DNA from: an uncultured Lachnospiraceae bacterium
GTDB lineage: Bacteria; Bacillota; Clostridia; Lachnospirales; Lachnospiraceae
Length of the DNA stretch: 16,421 nucleotides
Direction: 5' to 3'
Assembly: GCA_946633495.1 (NCBI GenBank)
Contig: CAMPAX010000027.1
Span: forward strand, 1-16,421
The notes under the pieces were generated by a model. It searched no databases, was not told the DNA's origin, and worked only from the letters and a program-made list of their open reading frames with translations. How positions within the stretch are numbered: the stretch's first letter is position 1; every line of letters starts with the position of its first letter. Below, piece by piece: positions 12,728 through 16,421 of the stretch. The translations under genes were made by a program, and so were the position numbers.

Positions 12728-15700
12728 ATGGAACAGGGGATCACCGGAGGCAGTGCCTCCGACATTAAGACAGAAAAGAAAAGATACCTGGGACTTCCGG
12801 GAGCCTGGGCCCTGGCCTTTGGCTGCAGCGTAGGCTGGGGTTCCTTTGTGATGCCCGGTACCACATTTCTTCCCATCGCAGGTCCGGTGGGAACGGCTGT
12901 GGGATTAGGGCTCGGCGGACTGGTGATGCTGATCCTGGCGGTGAATTATCATTATCTGATGAATCGGTACCCGGATGGCGGAGGAACCTATACCTACACA
13001 AAGAAGACCTTTGGCTATGACCACGGGTTCCTCAGTGCCTGGTTTCTGATCCTGACCTATATTGCCATTATTTGGGCAAATGCCACCGCGCTTCCGCTGA
13101 TCGCCAGAACGCTGCTGGGAGATGTCTTTCGTTTTGGCTATCTTTATGAGATCGCGGGATATCCCATTTATCTGGGAGAGCTTCTTTTGGCATTGGGAGC
13201 CCTCGTTCTTGCGGCGATCGTATGCCTGTTTCGAAAGCCTGCGGCCTGGACGCAGATCGTTATGGCGGTGCTGCTTTTCATGGGGATCGTGATCTGTTTT
13301 ACGGCGGCTGCCGGAAAACCGGACATGAAAGGATTTACGCCTGCGTATGCGCCGGATAAGAGCGCCATGAGCGGCATTTTTACGATCTTTACGCTGGCAC
13401 CCTGGGCCTATGTGGGGTTTGAGTCGATCTCTCACTCGGCGGCGGAGGTGAAATTCTCACTTAAGAAGACCTTCCGGGTTTTGGCGGTGGCAGTGATCAC
13501 CGGAGCCATTGCATATGGTCTGCTGTCGCTTCTGGCAGTGACTGCGCTTCCGGAAGGATGTGATTCCTGGTCGGATTACGTGGCGAATCTGAATAATTAC
13601 TCGGGTGTTGCTTCTCAGCCCACGTTTCACGCTGCTCATGCGGCTTTGGGAGATACCGGAAGTGTGATACTCGGAACGGCGGCACTGGGAGCCATCTTTA
13701 CCGGACTGATCGGTAATTACATCGCCCTCAGCCGTCTGATGGATTCCATGTCGGAGGACGGACTCTTCCCGAAATGGATCGGAAAAAAGAAAGAAGGAAC
13801 CTATGTTCCGCGGAATGCCATCCTCTGTATCCTGATCATATCCGCGATCTTTCCTTTCTTCGGACGTACGGCCATCAGCTGGATCGTGGACGTGACCACG
13901 GTGGGTGCAACCATCGCCTACGCCCTTGCTTCCGCATCTGCCTGGAAGAATGCACATCAGGAGAAGGATACCAGGAATATGGTCTTCGGCATGATCGGAA
14001 TGATCGTTTCCCTGTTTTTTGCTTTGGCTTTCCTGATCCCGAACCTTATATCTGTTACAACCCTTTCTGCGGAATCGTATCTGATCCTTTCCGTCTGGAG
14101 TATCTGCGGCCTTCTGTATTTCCGTATCTTTCTTCGGAGAGACCGTGAGCGGAGGATGGGTAAATCCATCGTGGCATGGGTGGTGCTTCTGGCGCTGATC
14201 ATCTTTACCTCCAGTGTCTGGATGCATCAGACCTCGGATCAGGCACTGGACAGGTATCATGAAACGGTTCAGAGCTACTATGCGGCTCATGAGGCGGAAA
14301 GCCCGATGGGGGCAGTGGATACGGAGTTCCTTCAGAAGGAACTGGATAAGGTGGATCACTCCATGCACTCCGCAAGTATGATCCAGATCGCCCTCATCGT
14401 TGTGTCATTGCTGATCCTTCTGAACATTTACGGGATCATGCAGGAAAGAGAGAAAATGGTGGAGGTGGAGAAAGCCCGGGCAGAGGATTCCAGCCGGGCA
14501 AAATCCAGCTTTCTCTCCAACATGAGTCATGAGATACGGACCCCCATGAACGCGATCATCGGTCTGCAGAACATCGCCCTCCGCGAGCCGGAGCTGAAGC
14601 CGAAGACCAGAGAGCAGTTGGAGAAGATTGGGACCAGTGCCAATCATCTGCTGGGACTGATCAACGATATTCTCGATATGAGCCGGATCGAGTCCGGGCG
14701 GATGACGGTGAAAAACGAGGAATTCTCCTTCCGGGAATTTTTAGATCAGATCAATATCATCATCAACGGTCAGTGTCAGGATAAGCGGCTGCATTATGAG
14801 TGCAGCATCGTCGGCCATGCAAAGGATTATTATGTGGGCGATGATCTGAAACTGAAGCAGGTCCTGATCAATATTCTCGGGAACTCCGTAAAGTTTACCA
14901 ATCCTCCGGGAAAAGTGACGCTGACGGTGGAGCAGCTGAAGGAGGAAGGGGACAGGTGTACCATGCGGTTCATCATGCAGGATACCGGTATCGGCATGGA
15001 TCCGGAATATATCCCGAAGATCTTCGAAACCTTCTCCCAGGAGGATGCTTCCAATACCAACAAGTACGGCGGAAGCGGCCTTGGTATGGCCATTACGAAA
15101 AACCTTGTGGAAATGATGGGCGGAGAGATCAAAGTGCAGAGCCAGAAGGGCGCCGGCTCCGTATTTACCGTGATCCTGCCGCTGACTGCATCTCACCGGA
15201 GAGCCCATGAGGAACAGGGGATCCGCCTGCCGGCAGGTCTTCGGGCTATGGTGGTGGATGACGATGAAATCTCCTGTGAGCATATAAAAGGAGTCCTTCG
15301 GACCATCGGCGTGGATACGGTTTTTACCGATACGGACGCCGAACATGCCGTGGCGGTAATGCGTGAGGCTGATGAGAAGGGGGAGGGATTCGCGCTTCTT
15401 CTTACGGATTACAAAATGCCGCGCATAAACGGAATGGAGCTGACGCGGGTAGTGCATGCCTTTGATCAGGGTAAGACTGCCGTGATCATGCTGACCGGTT
15501 ATAATTACGATTCCATCGAAGACGAGGCCAGGGCCGGTGGCGTGGACGCGATCCTGGCAAAACCGCTGTTCTCCGATGTCCTGCTGCGGGAAGTCCACAG
15601 TGTTCTGAAAATGAAGGGACTGTGGAAGGAAGAAACCACATCACTGTCAGAAGAACCCATGAGTGAAGATCAGATCGAGACGGTCCTTAAAGGAAAGCGG

Positions 15701-16105
15701 ATCCTTATGGCAGAGGATGTGGATCAGAATGCGGAGATCCTGGCGGATCTTCTGGATCTGGAGGAGATTCACTCTGCCCGTGCGCGGAACGGCGAAGATG
15801 CGGTGCGGATGTTCAATAAGAGCGAAGCCGGATTCTACGCGGCCATCCTGATGGATGTACGTATGCCGGTGATGGACGGACTGGAAGCAACCCGGAGGAT
15901 CCGGGAGCTGGATCATCCGGATGCAAAGACCATTCCCATCATCGCCATGACCGCAAATGTCTTTGATGAGGATGTGGAACGGTCTCTGGAGGTGGGAATG
16001 AACGCACACCTGTCCAAACCGGTGGAGCCGGAGGCCCTTTATGAAACCATCGCACGGCTGATCACCGAGAGAGAGAAGACAGGGGAAGCCGGACCCACAG
16101 GATAA
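12728..16105 (+). CDS. APC-family amino-acid permease fused to a hybrid histidine kinase with two receiver domains
   Basis: A 1125-residue, single-frame fusion. Residues about 20-470 form a 12-helix APC permease: FGCSVGWGSFVMPG is the helix 1 unwound motif, PWAYVGFESISHSAAEVKFSLKK the helix 6 block with its acidic end, and YPDGGGTYTYTKKTFG the conserved loop before helix 3. Two more helices (482-499, 552-571) enclose a ~52-residue loop, probably outside. A coiled coil leads to the kinase: SNMSHEIRTPMN with His601, N-box Asn719, DTGIGMD at 752 and the GGSGLGMAI lid. Receiver 1 (about 841-955) has VVDDDE and Asp894; receiver 2 (992-1112) has AEDVDQN and Asp1043, each with a Thr/Ser and a Lys-Pro. 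All catalytic residues are intact. The GAGGGGAAGGT stretch directly before the ATG supplies the ribosome binding site. It probably senses an amino acid or amine through the permease. Confidence 0.93.
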   Translation: MEQGITGGSASDIKTEKKRYLGLPGAWALAFGCSVGWGSFVMPGTTFLPIAGPVGTAVGLGLGGLVMLILAVNYHYLMNRYPDGGGTYTYTKKTFGYDHGFLSAWFLILTYIAIIWANATALPLIARTLLGDVFRFGYLYEIAGYPIYLGELLLALGALVLAAIVCLFRKPAAWTQIVMAVLLFMGIVICFTAAAGKPDMKGFTPAYAPDKSAMSGIFTIFTLAPWAYVGFESISHSAAEVKFSLKKTFRVLAVAVITGAIAYGLLSLLAVTALPEGCDSWSDYVANLNNYSGVASQPTFHAAHAALGDTGSVILGTAALGAIFTGLIGNYIALSRLMDSMSEDGLFPKWIGKKKEGTYVPRNAILCILIISAIFPFFGRTAISWIVDVTTVGATIAYALASASAWKNAHQEKDTRNMVFGMIGMIVSLFFALAFLIPNLISVTTLSAESYLILSVWSICGLLYFRIFLRRDRERRMGKSIVAWVVLLALIIFTSSVWMHQTSDQALDRYHETVQSYYAAHEAESPMGAVDTEFLQKELDKVDHSMHSASMIQIALIVVSLLILLNIYGIMQEREKMVEVEKARAEDSSRAKSSFLSNMSHEIRTPMNAIIGLQNIALREPELKPKTREQLEKIGTSANHLLGLINDILDMSRIESGRMTVKNEEFSFREFLDQINIIINGQCQDKRLHYECSIVGHAKDYYVGDDLKLKQVLINILGNSVKFTNPPGKVTLTVEQLKEEGDRCTMRFIMQDTGIGMDPEYIPKIFETFSQEDASNTNKYGGSGLGMAITKNLVEMMGGEIKVQSQKGAGSVFTVILPLTASHRRAHEEQGIRLPAGLRAMVVDDDEISCEHIKGVLRTIGVDTVFTDTDAEHAVAVMREADEKGEGFALLLTDYKMPRINGMELTRVVHAFDQGKTAVIMLTGYNYDSIEDEARAGGVDAILAKPLFSDVLLREVHSVLKMKGLWKEETTSLSEEPMSEDQIETVLKGKRILMAEDVDQNAEILADLLDLEEIHSARARNGEDAVRMFNKSEAGFYAAILMDVRMPVMDGLEATRRIRELDHPDAKTIPIIAMTANVFDEDVERSLEVGMNAHLSKPVEPEALYETIARLITEREKTGEAGPTG

Positions 16106-16171
16106 AGAAGATGGAATGTCGGAAATACTGCGGATGCAGGCACTGGAATAAATCATGAACGGGGGTGCAGT

Positions 16172-16421
16172 ATGGGGAAGTATATAATGGCGCTGGATGC
16201 CGGGACCACGAGCAACCGTGCGATCCTTTTTGATAAGCGGGGGCAGATCATTTCCTTGGCACAGAAGGAATTCACCCAGATCTTCCCGCAGCCGGGCTGG
16301 GTGGAGCATGATGCAAATGAGATCTGGTCCACCATGCTTGGTGTGGCGGTGGAAGCTGTGAGGAAGGCGGGGGCGTCCCCGGAGGATATCGAAGCTATCG
16401 GGATCACAAATCAGCGGGAAA
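16172..16421 (+). CDS. glpK: Glycerol kinase, N-terminal part (runs off the window)
   Basis: The first 83 codons of a FGGY-family kinase that phosphorylates glycerol to glycerol-3-phosphate. MALDAGTTSNRAILFDKRG (about 6-24) is the ATP-binding phosphate-1 loop of GlpK, with the usual GTTS. FPQPGWVEHDANEIW is the next glycerol-kinase hallmark (PGWVEHD), and EAIGITNQRE follows as expected. The reading frame stays open to the end of the window. The ATG at 16172 is preceded by GGGGGTG (16161-16167). It begins 66 nt after the transceptor kinase in the same direction; I see neither a terminator nor a clear promoter in that gap, so cotranscription is possible but unproven. Confidence 0.95.
   Translation, partial: MGKYIMALDAGTTSNRAILFDKRGQIISLAQKEFTQIFPQPGWVEHDANEIWSTMLGVAVEAVRKAGASPEDIEAIGITNQRE

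Overview
The window reads as chromosomal DNA of an anaerobic Firmicute, most probably a Lachnospiraceae-type clostridium. The grounds are the protein families (a streptococcal/clostridial-type TrpS, a PurE with an AAGMAAALPG motif, stand-alone HPt and HMA proteins), strong GGAGG-type ribosome binding sites, and canonical TTGACA/TATAAT promoters in moderately GC-rich DNA. This is inference from family resemblance; no marker gene fixes the genus. I saw no insertion sequence, phage gene, CRISPR array, tRNA or rRNA.

Layout. (1) 2-2159, minus strand: trpS followed by an alpha/beta hydrolase, transcribed from a strong promoter through a ~180-nt structured leader that lacks T-box hallmarks. (2) 2409-4657, plus strand: a divergent promoter and a second long leader, then a small SpoT-like HD hydrolase packed against the ATPase and permease genes of a zinc/manganese-type ABC importer with no binding-protein gene, closed by a strong terminator. 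(3) 4793-7490: a zinc-efflux operon made of an ArsR/SmtB repressor with an intact alpha5 metal site, a separate HMA metallochaperone and a PIB-type ATPase. An 8-6-8 palindrome lies exactly over the operon's -10 box. Import and export modules therefore sit side by side.

(4) 7561-10408: a membrane diguanylate cyclase translationally coupled to a membrane-anchored sugar-type solute-binding protein with no transport genes nearby, which looks like a ligand-sensing c-di-GMP pair. (5) 10428-12151: purC (plus) and purE (minus) converge on one bidirectional terminator.

(6) 12181-16105: an HPt phosphotransfer protein followed by a 1125-residue protein that fuses a 12-TM APC-family amino-acid permease to a complete hybrid histidine kinase with two receiver domains. 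This is the most unusual object in the window: it looks like a transporter-type sensor (transceptor) feeding a phosphorelay whose final output regulator is not encoded here. (7) The window ends inside the start of glpK.

Three of the longer leaders (trpS, the HD gene and the HPt gene) have pairing potential I cannot assign to a known RNA class with confidence. They deserve covariance analysis.
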